Shown: positions 26,161 to 34,363 of the stretch, piece by piece
How the letters are laid out: every line of letters starts with the position of its first letter
Numbering within the stretch: the first letter of the stretch is position 1
From: Pseudomonadota bacterium
GTDB taxonomy: Bacteria > Pseudomonadota > Gammaproteobacteria > Steroidobacterales > Steroidobacteraceae
Length of the DNA: 64,000 nt
Assembly: GCA_018241505.1 (NCBI GenBank)
Contig: JAFEDS010000013.1
Coordinates: 125,417-189,416, forward strand
Direction: 5' to 3'
Program-made: the position numbers and the translations under genes
Notes under the pieces: model-generated
Told to the model about the DNA's origin: nothing
The model's database searches: none
Seen by the model: the letters and a program-made list of their open reading frames with translations, nothing else

Positions 26161-27144
26161 GTGGCTACCACAATTCAATCTGCCGCCGCCAAGAGCTGCA
26201 CCGCCATTGTCGCCGCCTTGGCACTATCGGGCCCAATGGCCCACGCTGACGCCGCCGGTGAACGCCTGGCGGCTATCGACCACCTGATCGCCAAGGGCAC
26301 GCCGGACGCCCTGGCCACAGCAGCCGCACTCCAACAGTTCGGCGCCGAAACAGACAGCGGCGCCTACCAGCTCATCTCACGCGCAGTCCAACTGGCGCCC
26401 GATCGCCGCGACCTCGCATGGCTCGCAGTACGCCTGTGCGCGAGCTCCAGCGATTGCGACGACACGATTCCTGAAAAGCACCTTCACGAGGTTGACCCGA
26501 CCAACGGTGTCGGAGCAACGGGTGCCCTGACCCGTGCCCAACGCAAGAACGACGTCGCCGGAATAGATGGTGCCCTGGCCTCCATAGCTAACTCCGAGCG
26601 GTTCTTCGTGTATTTCGATCCCCTTGTAGCCGCGACCGCCACTGCGTTGGCATCGGTTCGACAACAGGGCACTGTGCCCTCGCCTAAAGAGACCGCCCGC
26701 GCGACGATGGAGATGATGGGTGTCATTGCCGCCAGTGTCCTGCCCCCAACTCAGTCGTTTACCTACTCGTGCAAAGGCCTGGCTCTTCAACGAGTACCTG
26801 GCCGGCTGGATTTATGCCGCCGTGCCGCCAGGGGCTTCGCGCGCGCCGATACCTTTCTGGTGGAGGGCCTGGGCCTGAGTCTCCAGCAACAGCTTTGGCC
26901 GCTGGATTCGGCACAGGGCCGTGCCATCATGGCACAGCGTCGCGTATTCCAATACCGTATGGAGGAATACAGCCGTCTGCACATTTCCGCATCGAATCTC
27001 GATGAGTTTCCAACCGATGCGCTGGAAGTTTTCCGCACTCACGCGCGGGAGCAGGATGCAGCGCTGGTGTACTTCGCCAGGGCCGGCGCGCCCGCGGACC
27101 CGCCGGCGCAGTGGGAGAGTCAGGCGTTGCCACGGGTTCCCTGA
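26161..27144 (+). CDS. exported protein of unknown function
   Basis: 327 residues from a GTG start 6 nt after the epimerase gene, so likely in the same operon. A signal peptide ends near MAHADA (residue 30). The mature part is helical with four cysteines in two pairs (CASSSDC, and the later C-K-G / DLCRR), suggesting periplasmic disulfides, and a TPR-like arrangement at 35-75. I do not recognise the family. A link to sugar uptake is inferred only from position. It ends back-to-back with the small minus-strand gene at 27145. Confidence 0.6.
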   Translation: MATTIQSAAAKSCTAIVAALALSGPMAHADAAGERLAAIDHLIAKGTPDALATAAALQQFGAETDSGAYQLISRAVQLAPDRRDLAWLAVRLCASSSDCDDTIPEKHLHEVDPTNGVGATGALTRAQRKNDVAGIDGALASIANSERFFVYFDPLVAATATALASVRQQGTVPSPKETARATMEMMGVIAASVLPPTQSFTYSCKGLALQRVPGRLDLCRRAARGFARADTFLVEGLGLSLQQQLWPLDSAQGRAIMAQRRVFQYRMEEYSRLHISASNLDEFPTDALEVFRTHAREQDAALVYFARAGAPADPPAQWESQALPRVP

Positions 27145-27450
27145 CTAGTCCGCCTCCGGTTGCAGCACATCTCGCTGCGTGTCCTGAAGAAAGCTCGTAA
27201 TCTCATCCGGCGTCCACAGGCCGTATAACAACAGTGCCTGCAGCAAAGCTGCCAGGTGCGCTCTCAGAACAAACGCCAGAACGTTCGGCGGATAGCGTTG
27301 CAGCGTGGCAATGAAATCATTCAACTCGTCCGCGCACTCCTCGAATGTACCTGGTGTTGAAATCCTCGGCATGACGGTCTTCCCGGCTGGATGAGTCCCC
27401 TGACCATACACCGGCTGCCCTGCGGCGTTTCTGGGTAAAGGCGCAGTCAA
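27145..27450 (-). CDS. small hypothetical protein
   Basis: Up to 101 residues, starting at TTG 27450; an internal ATG gives a 75-residue form beginning MPRISTPGTF. The body is acidic and helical (ECADELNDFIATLQRY, LRAHLAALLQALLLYG). The composition looks like a real soluble protein rather than a shadow frame. It is divergent from the conjugation operon and could be its left-most gene or a chromosomal bystander. Not recognised. Confidence 0.45.
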   Translation of the reverse strand: MTAPLPRNAAGQPVYGQGTHPAGKTVMPRISTPGTFEECADELNDFIATLQRYPPNVLAFVLRAHLAALLQALLLYGLWTPDEITSFLQDTQRDVLQPEAD

Positions 27451-27524
27451 ATCGCCCCTCGGGCGTGCAGTGCATCGCTAGACTTTGCGCTCACTGAATC
27501 ACACCGCGGTCATGGAGGATCGTC

Positions 27525-27917
27525 ATGAAAAGCTTCAAGTTGATTGCCGTAGGAAACCTGGCACGCAATCCCGAGCTCGTTGCCAAGGGCGAGGTGTTGT
27601 ACACCCGTTTCATGCTGGTTGGAAACGACTACCTCGGTCGAGATGACGAAGGGACGGCGCGCGAGGTCGTCGCTACGTTGTGGATTACCGCCTTCGGAGC
27701 GCTGGGGGAGGCGATTACGAAGAATGTTCGCAAGGGCGACCAGCTCATTGTGGAGGCGCATATCGAGGCCAACAACTGGATCGACAAGCAGGGCGGCAAG
27801 CAATACGACCATTCGTTCGTGCTCGACAGCTTCCGGTTCGGCGCGCCCGGACCGGCGAAGCGCGAAGAATTCGAAGCGCAGCGCGGCGGCGCCCGGGAAC
27901 AGCCGGAGGAAGGTTGA
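27525..27917 (+). CDS. ssb: single-stranded DNA-binding protein
   Basis: 130 residues with one OB fold: the N-terminal strand MKSFKLIAVGNLARNPELV, VGNDYL, and WITAFGALGEAITKNVRKGDQLIVEAHI match SSB. The tail is short and acidic (EEG) but lacks the DDDIPF tip that recruits partners to chromosomal SSB. It opens the conjugation operon, with GGAGG 7 nt before ATG and virB2 two nt after its stop. Conjugative elements often carry their own SSB to protect the incoming strand. Confidence 0.88.
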   Translation: MKSFKLIAVGNLARNPELVAKGEVLYTRFMLVGNDYLGRDDEGTAREVVATLWITAFGALGEAITKNVRKGDQLIVEAHIEANNWIDKQGGKQYDHSFVLDSFRFGAPGPAKREEFEAQRGGAREQPEEG

Positions 27918-27919
27918 GT

Positions 27920-28204
27920 ATGATTCGCAGCAAGCGTTTCCGCATATCGCTCGGACTGGTCGCGGGCGCTCCGGGGCTGGTACTGGCACAGGCATCTCCG
28001 TTTCTCACGTGAGTCACCTCGCTCCAGGAAAATATTCTCGAGTGGCTGACCCCGATAGCCATCATTCTGGTGATGGTGTTGGGCGGCATGGCCATGGCCA
28101 ACCGAATTTCCTGGGCATGGTGTCTGGGCGCGATCTTTGGGATTGCGCTGGCTTTCGGCGCTCCGCAGATTGTCACCTGGGTCCGCGGCATGTTTGGAGT
28201 CTGA
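27920..28204 (+). pseudogene. virB2: virB2 major pilin gene interrupted by in-frame TGA
   Basis: ATG 27920 begins a signal peptide (MIRSKRFRISLGLVAG, then LVLAQASPFLT) and hits TGA at 28010-28012. The same frame then continues without a break to TGA 28202, encoding a classic VirB2/TrbC body with two hydrophobic helices (TPIAIILVMVLGGMAMANR, and IFGIALAFGAPQIVTW, ending VRGMFGV). The frame is unchanged on both sides, so one base substitution (for example GGA to TGA) explains it. No start codon with a signal sequence lies after the stop. Either the pilin is not made, the stop is read through, or this is a sequencing error. Every neighbour is intact. Confidence 0.82.
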
Positions 28205-28207
28205 CCC

Positions 28208-28567
28208 ATGAGCGACACCAAGCCCGGCCTGAAAATCGATCCCTTGTTTGTCGGTGCCACGCGTCCACCCATGCGCTGGGGCGTGAGCTACTCGGCGCTA
28301 CTGTTCAACCTGGTCTTCACCATGGAGGCGTTTCTTCTCACCAAGAATCTCCTGACCTTGTTGTGTTGTGTGCCCATCCACGGAGTGTTCGCAATTCTCT
28401 GCTCACGGGATGCGCGATTTTTCGATCTCGTCCTGTTGTGGGGGCGGACTCGGCTACCCGCTGCGTTCGGAAACTTGCGTCTTTGGCGGGCGAGCAGCTA
28501 CAGCCCATTGCTCATTGATGTCCCGTCGCGCTTCGGATCGCGACGCAGGGGGATAACGTCATGGTGA
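28208..28567 (+). CDS. virB3: VirB3 T4SS inner-membrane protein
   Basis: 119 residues. The N-terminal signature DPLFVGATRPPMRWGV and one hydrophobic hairpin (VSYSALLFNLVF, LTLLCCVPIHGVFAILC) match VirB3. It starts 3 nt after the virB2 frame ends and overlaps virB4 by 7 nt (ATGGTGA at 28561-28567). VirB3 works with VirB4 in pilus assembly. The C-terminal tail is rather basic. Confidence 0.88.
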   Translation: MSDTKPGLKIDPLFVGATRPPMRWGVSYSALLFNLVFTMEAFLLTKNLLTLLCCVPIHGVFAILCSRDARFFDLVLLWGRTRLPAAFGNLRLWRASSYSPLLIDVPSRFGSRRRGITSW

Positions 28568-31005
28568 GCCGTCGTCGAATGTCCGCTCTGCGACGCGAAC
28601 CGGCCGCGGACGAAAGAATCCCGTGCGTCGCGCACGTCGCTGCAAGCGTAGTTAAGACAACCTTCGGTGATTATGTGCAGGTGTTCCGTGTGAGCGGCGC
28701 CAGCTTTGAAACCGCCGATGAAGAGCGCATCAACCACTGGCACGAGTTGCTCAATGTGCTGTGGCGGAATGTCGCAAGTCCCACCGTGGCTCTGTGGACT
28801 CATGTGGTGCGTCGTCGGGAGCGGTCGACCTCCGTGCCGGAGGGCGCGCTGAGCTTTTCCGGGGCGCTCGAAGCCCGGTACGCACGTCGACTGGCCGGGG
28901 AGACACTGATGGTCAACGAGCTGTTTGTTGCCCTCGTGTACCGGCCGGCGGCGGGTCTGGCTACGGGTACGGTGTCGCGACTGTTGTCCAATGTGCACAG
29001 GACGGAGTCGGGATTGGAGCTGGCCGAGGCACTGGAGGCGTGCGAGAAGCTCGCACAGACACTGCGTGTTTCATTGGCACGTTACGAACCCGAGTTGCTT
29101 GGCACGTATCGAATCGGCGACGCGTGGTGCTCATCCCTTCTGGAATATTTCGGACTGTTGGTCAACGGTGAGTGGCGGTGCATACGATTGCCCAGGTGTG
29201 CAGTGAACCAGGTGCTGGTGACGAGCCGCCTGTTCTTTGGAAACGAAGCTATCGAGTACCGGACTCCAAGTGAGACCCGGGTTGGCGCAATGCTGGGAAT
29301 CAAGGAGTACCCGACGCCCACGGTGGCCGGAATGTACGACCGGCTGCTGTCGGCACCATTTCCCCTGGTTCTGACGCAATCATTTGCGTTTCTGGCCAAG
29401 CAGACCAGCCAGGGGCTGTTGCAACGGCAGTTCCACCGGATGATGAATGCTGGGGATTTCGCCGTCTCACAGGCTGAGGAGCTGAAGGACGCCCTCGATG
29501 CCTTGACCAGCAATGACTTTGTAATGGGCGACCATCACTTCTCGCTGCAGGTGCTGTGCGAGATGACTCAGGGGCCCTGCGATGACGGTTCAGTCCGCTT
29601 GAAGCAATTGAATGATCACGTGGCGCTGGCCCGCGCTCTGTTGGCCGACACGGGAATGACTGTCGCGCGAGAGGATCTCGCACTGGAGGCGGCATTCTGG
29701 GCGCAGCTACCGGGCAACTTCCCCATGCGGCCCCGCAAGGCTCCCATCAGCTCGCGAAATTTCGCGGCAATGGCACCTTTCCACAATTTTCCCACCGGCC
29801 GCGCGGTGGGGAATCACTGGGGGCCGGCGCTGACCGTGCTGATGACCGCCGCACGGTCTCCCTACTACTTCTCCCTGCACGCCAGCGATCCTACTGATCG
29901 GGATGGAGCTGGACCGAAGGATACCGGGCACACATTCATTTGCGGTCCGACAGGTTCGGGCAAAACCGTGTTCATTGGTTTCCTGATCGCCATGCTGGAC
30001 CGGCAGGATGTCACGCAGGTTGTATTCGACAAGGATCGGGGCCTGGAAATCCTGGTGCGAGCCCTGGGTGGTGAATATCTGCCACTCGCCAATGGCATCC
30101 CGACAGGTTTCAACCCGTTGCAACTGCCGGATACCGCTGCGGACCTCGAGTTCCTGAAAGTGTGGCTGCGGTCCCTGGTCCGTCCCGGTGATGGACGCTC
30201 CCTGGCGGCAAAAGAGGAAGCCGACCTGGATCAGGCGCTGCATGGAACGCTGGCCCTCGATCGGCCCGCGCGCCGCCTGTCGCGCCTCATTGAATTCCTG
30301 GATCCGACCGACCCGGAAGGGGTGTATGCGCGCCTGGTGCGTTGGTGCGAGGTGAGTCAGGGCGACTACGCCTGGGTATTCGACAATCTAGTGGATTCAG
30401 TGGTCCCTCGCATGCAGGCCCAGCCAGTGATCGGCTTCGATGTAACCGACTTTCTCGACCATGAGATGGCGCGTCCGCCCGTCACGCTCTATCTCTTCCA
30501 TCTCGTTCGGCAACTTTTGGACGGGCGCAAGCTCGTTTGCTGGATGGATGAGTTCTGGCGGCTGCTGGCCGACCCGGCATTCGAAAGCTTCGCCAAAGAC
30601 GCCCCGAAGACGTGGCGCAAGTTGAATGGCGTCATGTGTGTCGCGACGCAGAGCGCCAGTGATGTTCTGGACAGTCCCATCAGCCGCACGCTGATTGAGC
30701 AAACACCCACCAAGGTGTTCTTCCCGAATGGCAACGCGAACGCCGCGGAATATCTGGGTCTCGGGCTGACGGAACGTGAATTCAAGCTGATCAAGGAGCA
30801 GATCGACCCGGGATCGCGCCGTTTCCTGGTCAAACAAGGAGCTCACAGCGTGGTGTGTCAGCTCGATCTCGCCGGCTTCGACGCGGAGTTGAGTGTCATT
30901 TCCGGTCGGCTCACCGAGGTCCGGCGGATGCAGCGCATTGTCGCTGCCCGCGGACCGGACCCCGCGAACTGGCTGCCCCCTTTTATGGACAGGAGTGAGT
31001 CATGA
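28561..31005 (+). CDS. virB4: VirB4 T4SS ATPase
   Basis: 814 residues, normal length. The N-terminal half is the CagE/VirB4 domain; the C-terminal ATPase has Walker A GPTGSGKT at 462-469 after DTGHTFIC, Walker B in LVCWMDEFWRLL, and the downstream ATQSASDV and FFPNGNA motifs. The expected catalytic residues are all present. Starts inside the end of virB3 and its own end overlaps virB5 (ATGA), so it is part of one translationally coupled run. Confidence 0.95.
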   Translation: MVSRRRMSALRREPAADERIPCVAHVAASVVKTTFGDYVQVFRVSGASFETADEERINHWHELLNVLWRNVASPTVALWTHVVRRRERSTSVPEGALSFSGALEARYARRLAGETLMVNELFVALVYRPAAGLATGTVSRLLSNVHRTESGLELAEALEACEKLAQTLRVSLARYEPELLGTYRIGDAWCSSLLEYFGLLVNGEWRCIRLPRCAVNQVLVTSRLFFGNEAIEYRTPSETRVGAMLGIKEYPTPTVAGMYDRLLSAPFPLVLTQSFAFLAKQTSQGLLQRQFHRMMNAGDFAVSQAEELKDALDALTSNDFVMGDHHFSLQVLCEMTQGPCDDGSVRLKQLNDHVALARALLADTGMTVAREDLALEAAFWAQLPGNFPMRPRKAPISSRNFAAMAPFHNFPTGRAVGNHWGPALTVLMTAARSPYYFSLHASDPTDRDGAGPKDTGHTFICGPTGSGKTVFIGFLIAMLDRQDVTQVVFDKDRGLEILVRALGGEYLPLANGIPTGFNPLQLPDTAADLEFLKVWLRSLVRPGDGRSLAAKEEADLDQALHGTLALDRPARRLSRLIEFLDPTDPEGVYARLVRWCEVSQGDYAWVFDNLVDSVVPRMQAQPVIGFDVTDFLDHEMARPPVTLYLFHLVRQLLDGRKLVCWMDEFWRLLADPAFESFAKDAPKTWRKLNGVMCVATQSASDVLDSPISRTLIEQTPTKVFFPNGNANAAEYLGLGLTEREFKLIKEQIDPGSRRFLVKQGAHSVVCQLDLAGFDAELSVISGRLTEVRRMQRIVAARGPDPANWLPPFMDRSES

Positions 31006-31715
31006 TTGCCTCGATGCAACGCCGAGCACTGGTGGCTACGCTCTTGCTGAGCACGTTGGCAATACAGCCCGCCCACGCGCAATTTGCCGTGATTGACGTC
31101 GGCGCAATCACCCAACTCATTGCCGAAGTCGAGCTGCTGCAGGATCAGCTCACCACCGCGCGTGCCCACCTGGCGCAAGCGCAGGCAGAGTTCGCCTCCA
31201 TCACCGGCGGTCGGGGCATGGAGCAACTTCTGAGTGGGGCGCCGCGCAACTATCAGCCGACGAGTTGGGCCGACCTGCAGGCCGTCATGCAAGGAGGGGG
31301 CGGTTTCGGTGGGCTGGGAGGCGGGATTGCGGCCACAGTGACCCTGAACAGCATCCTGTCCGAGGCGTCGCTCGCGCTTCTTCCCGACGACGTGCGGAAA
31401 GAGATCACCGAACGACGTCGCCTGACCGCGTTACAACAGAACCTGTCCCGGCAGGCGCTGCAGACAACCAGTGAGCGGTTCGATCTGTTGCAGCAGCTCA
31501 TATCGGCCATCCCGCATGCGGTCGATCAGAAAGCCGTCCTGGATCTTCACGCGCGTGCGGCGGCGGAGAACGCAATGCTCTTGAACGAGCAGAGCAAGCT
31601 GCGGACGCTCGCTGAAGTTGTGCAGGCACAGGAGCGCGCAAATCAGCAACAGATGCGGGAGCGCGCCACCGTGGGACACGGCATCTTCGCAGAACGCTTC
31701 CAGCCTGTGCCCTGA
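31002..31715 (+). CDS. virB5: VirB5 minor pilus component
   Basis: 237 residues with a signal peptide (LVATLLLSTLAIQPAHA, cut before QFAV). The mature part is alpha-helical with long heptad-like stretches (VELLQDQLTTARAHLAQAQ; RAAAENAMLLNEQSKLRTLA) and a central Gly-rich loop (GGGGFGGLGGG). This is the VirB5/TrbJ-like adhesin at the pilus tip. ATGA overlap with virB4; 11 nt before virB6. Confidence 0.86.
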   Translation: MIASMQRRALVATLLLSTLAIQPAHAQFAVIDVGAITQLIAEVELLQDQLTTARAHLAQAQAEFASITGGRGMEQLLSGAPRNYQPTSWADLQAVMQGGGGFGGLGGGIAATVTLNSILSEASLALLPDDVRKEITERRRLTALQQNLSRQALQTTSERFDLLQQLISAIPHAVDQKAVLDLHARAAAENAMLLNEQSKLRTLAEVVQAQERANQQQMRERATVGHGIFAERFQPVP

Positions 31716-31726
31716 GCGAGGTACCC

Positions 31727-32635
31727 GTGGGATTCTTTGAAACATTCTGGACCTGGCTGAACGAGCAGTTGACGCAGTATGTGGGTGACAACACCGCGCG
31801 TGTGTCTGCGGCACTCGAACCAGCCATCGTGACTCTTGGAACACTCTACGTGATGATTTGGGGCTATCTGCAGCTTACCGGCCGAATCGATGAGCCGTTC
31901 ACCACAGGCCTCAAGCGAATTCTCACGCTGGCGATTGTCCTGGGTGTCGCATTTCACTTGTGGTTGTACAACACGGTGATTGTCGACACATTCTACAGCG
32001 CGCCGGCGCAACTCGCGGCCGCCATCGTTGGCGCGTCGGACCCCGTCAAAACCATTGATACCATCTGGGAACAGGGTGGCACCGTGGCCGGAGCCCTGTG
32101 GAACAATGGCTCCATTTTTGAAAACTTCGGTTTCGTGGTCGCTGGAACCATTGTTTGGCTATTCGTCGGCGTGCTGTGTGTGTACACAATGTTTCTGATT
32201 GCATTGTCACACGTAGCGCTGGCGATTTTGTTGGCGCTGGGCCCGTTCTTCATGGCGATGCTCTTTTTCGACACCACCAAGCGGCTGTTCGATGCATGGC
32301 TGGCACAGCTTGCCAACTATGCACTCATTACCCTGTTGACCATCATGGTGTCCGCGCTGTTGTTGCAGGTCGTGAAAAACTATGCATCGCAAACGGCGGC
32401 GCGTGGAACCGCCATCGTGACCGTTGACGCCATCAACATGGTGCTCGTTGCCGTACTCGTGTTTCTCTTCATGCGACAGGTGATGCCGATCGCCTCGGGT
32501 CTGGCCAGCGGCGCAGCACTCAACACAATGGGGACCGTCAGTCGCGCGGCCAACTGGGGCGCTCGTGCCGGGTTCGGTGCCATGCGAATGGGTGGGCGCG
32601 CCGCCCTGGCATTGCTGACGCGAGGCGCGGCCTGA
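31727..32635 (+). CDS. virB6: VirB6 polytopic T4SS channel protein
   Basis: 302 residues from GTG 31727. About six hydrophobic segments, with the central VirB6 stretch VLCVYTMFLIALSHVALAIL and FFMAMLFFDTTKRLFDAWL. VirB6 lies in the inner membrane and guides substrate through the channel. A 38-nt gap before the virB7 gene is the largest spacing within the run. Confidence 0.88.
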   Translation: MGFFETFWTWLNEQLTQYVGDNTARVSAALEPAIVTLGTLYVMIWGYLQLTGRIDEPFTTGLKRILTLAIVLGVAFHLWLYNTVIVDTFYSAPAQLAAAIVGASDPVKTIDTIWEQGGTVAGALWNNGSIFENFGFVVAGTIVWLFVGVLCVYTMFLIALSHVALAILLALGPFFMAMLFFDTTKRLFDAWLAQLANYALITLLTIMVSALLLQVVKNYASQTAARGTAIVTVDAINMVLVAVLVFLFMRQVMPIASGLASGAALNTMGTVSRAANWGARAGFGAMRMGGRAALALLTRGAA

Positions 32636-32673
32636 CGAGCCCGGAATCTACGTGCAATAGCTAAGGAAGGCTC

Positions 32674-32832
32674 ATGAAATGGATTTATTCAGTGGGACTG
32701 ATGGTCGTGGTCACAGCGTGCTCCAGCCATCCGGTCAAGTGTCATGGGCCTTTGCGCCCCATCAACGCAACCACGCATGACTCCCAACCTGCGGAGCGCT
32801 CGAAGCCCACCCGCAGAGGCCCACAGTCATGA
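32674..32832 (+). CDS. virB7: VirB7-like lipoprotein (52 residues)
   Basis: A short gene between virB6 and virB8: ATG 32674 with AAGGAAGG 7-14 nt upstream, stop TGA 32830-32832 overlapping the virB8 start (ATGA). The product begins MKWIYSVGLMVVVTACSSHP, where TAC gives a lipobox with Cys16. A second cysteine at 23 (VKCHG) could bond to VirB9, as VirB7 does in Agrobacterium. Position, size and lipobox all fit VirB7. It is below common ORF length cutoffs. Confidence 0.84.
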   Translation: MKWIYSVGLMVVVTACSSHPVKCHGPLRPINATTHDSQPAERSKPTRRGPQS

Positions 32833-33563
32833 AACCCGACCCGGCACTCGAACGCTATCTGAAGGAAGCGGTCTCCTGGGACCTCGACCGGGCTTCGCAA
32901 ACCAGGCGAAGCGAACGGACCGCGTGGTGGGTCGCAGGTGCCGGCTGGCTTTGCGCCGTGGCCAGCGGTGTGTCCCTTGCCTTTTTGACCCCTTTGAAAG
33001 GCGTCGAGCCGTTCGTAATTCGTGTGGACAATGCCACCGGCATTGTAGACGTAGTCCCCGTCTACGCCGGCCGCGCCCCAATGGACCAGGCCGTCACCCG
33101 ATATTTCCTCACTCACTACATCACCGTGTGTGAGCGCTTCAACATCGTGACCGCCGAAAGCGACTACCAGGAGTGCGGTGCCTTTCACACTGCACAACGC
33201 AATCAAGCTTGGTACGCGCTGTGGAACACAACGAATCCCCGATCGCCATTGAACGTCCACAAAGATGGCAGCAGCATCCGTGCTGAAGTGGAGTCCGTCA
33301 GTTTCTTCAGACGATCCAACGGCGTGGAGGATCTGGCACAGGTTCGATACAGAAAGTCCGAACACCCAACGGGCGGCGCGGCGGAGCACACCACACATTG
33401 GATCGCCACCATACAGTACGTCTACACGAGCCCTTCCAAGGATGCGGCGGTCCGTAGATGGAATCCACTCGGATTCAAGATTGTCGAGCTCGGTTCGGAG
33501 CCGGAAGTCATTGCGCCGACCGCGGCGCCATCCGGTGCAGCGTTCGCGGGGTCCGTGCAATGA
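32829..33563 (+). CDS. virB8: VirB8 T4SS assembly factor
   Basis: 244 residues: cytoplasmic N-terminus, one helix (WWVAGAGWLCAVASGVSLAF), then the NTF2-like periplasmic domain with ALWNTTNPRSP and the family NPLGFKI motif near the C-terminus. ATGA overlaps link it to virB7 and virB9. VirB8 nucleates the core and pilus assembly. Confidence 0.92.
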   Translation: MKPDPALERYLKEAVSWDLDRASQTRRSERTAWWVAGAGWLCAVASGVSLAFLTPLKGVEPFVIRVDNATGIVDVVPVYAGRAPMDQAVTRYFLTHYITVCERFNIVTAESDYQECGAFHTAQRNQAWYALWNTTNPRSPLNVHKDGSSIRAEVESVSFFRRSNGVEDLAQVRYRKSEHPTGGAAEHTTHWIATIQYVYTSPSKDAAVRRWNPLGFKIVELGSEPEVIAPTAAPSGAAFAGSVQ

Positions 33564-34363
33564 GGCTCCCGATTGCACTCTTGCCGGCCGTCGTATTGCT
33601 CCTGCACGCAAGGGAAGGTCTCTCGGAGACCGTCCCGACTCGCGGTGTCGCCGATGCCAGGATTCGCTCGGCGTCCTACGACGCAAATGAGGTCTATCGC
33701 CTCCAAGGCCACGTCGGTTACGAAATCGATCTGCAGTTTGAGCAGGGTGAGTCGTTTGTCGGGATTGGAGCCGGCGACATTGACGCACTGTCGTTTGTGT
33801 CTCAGGACAATCATCTGTTCATCAAGCCGAAGGCGGCCCGCATCAACACCAATCTGACGGTGTTGACGAATCGCCGGCCCTATCAGTTCGCGTATTCGGC
33901 TTCGGCTCTGCGCTCGGACACCGCGGATCCCGAGATCATGTTCGTGGTCCGCTTCAGCTACCCACCCAACAATGGCGATGTGATTGCGGACGGCATCAAC
34001 CGGATTTTGCAGCAATCGAGGACCGAGCGGCCGGGGAACGGCGACTATTGGTATTGCGGCAGTCGGGCAATTCAACCGACGTCCGCCATGGATGATGGCA
34101 TTCATACGCGGCTTCGCTTTGCGCCCAAAGCCGAACAACCCGCGGTCTTTGTGAAGAACGACGACGGCACCGAGTCATTGCTGAATTTCAGCATTGAAGG
34201 CAGCGATGTGGTCATTCATCGGGTTGTGCGCCAACTCATCATCCGACGCGGCCGGCTGACAGGGTTGATTGTCAACAAAGGATTCACCGGTTCCGGCGCT
34301 CGCCTCGACTCGGGGACAGTGTCGTCCAGCGTCGAGCGCGTTGGCGAAGGTCGTCGCCCATGA
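33560..34363 (+). CDS. virB9: VirB9 outer-membrane core protein
   Basis: 267 residues from ATG 33560, which overlaps the virB8 stop. Signal peptide MRLPIALLPAVVLLLHA. The N-terminal beta domain has VYRLQGHVGYEIDLQFEQGE and NRRPYQFAYSA; the C-terminal domain (from about 165) has GNGDYWYCGS, TRLRF, PAVFVKNDDG and VVRQLIIRRG, the usual VirB7-binding region. Cys near 169 may pair with VirB7. A longer upstream frame to 33458 is not needed. Confidence 0.92.
   Translation: MRLPIALLPAVVLLLHAREGLSETVPTRGVADARIRSASYDANEVYRLQGHVGYEIDLQFEQGESFVGIGAGDIDALSFVSQDNHLFIKPKAARINTNLTVLTNRRPYQFAYSASALRSDTADPEIMFVVRFSYPPNNGDVIADGINRILQQSRTERPGNGDYWYCGSRAIQPTSAMDDGIHTRLRFAPKAEQPAVFVKNDDGTESLLNFSIEGSDVVIHRVVRQLIIRRGRLTGLIVNKGFTGSGARLDSGTVSSSVERVGEGRRP

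Noticed and set aside
28010-28012. Selenocysteine at the virB2 TGA
   Set aside because: No stable SECIS-like hairpin directly after the TGA is apparent and pilins do not use selenocysteine; a simple nonsense change explains it.
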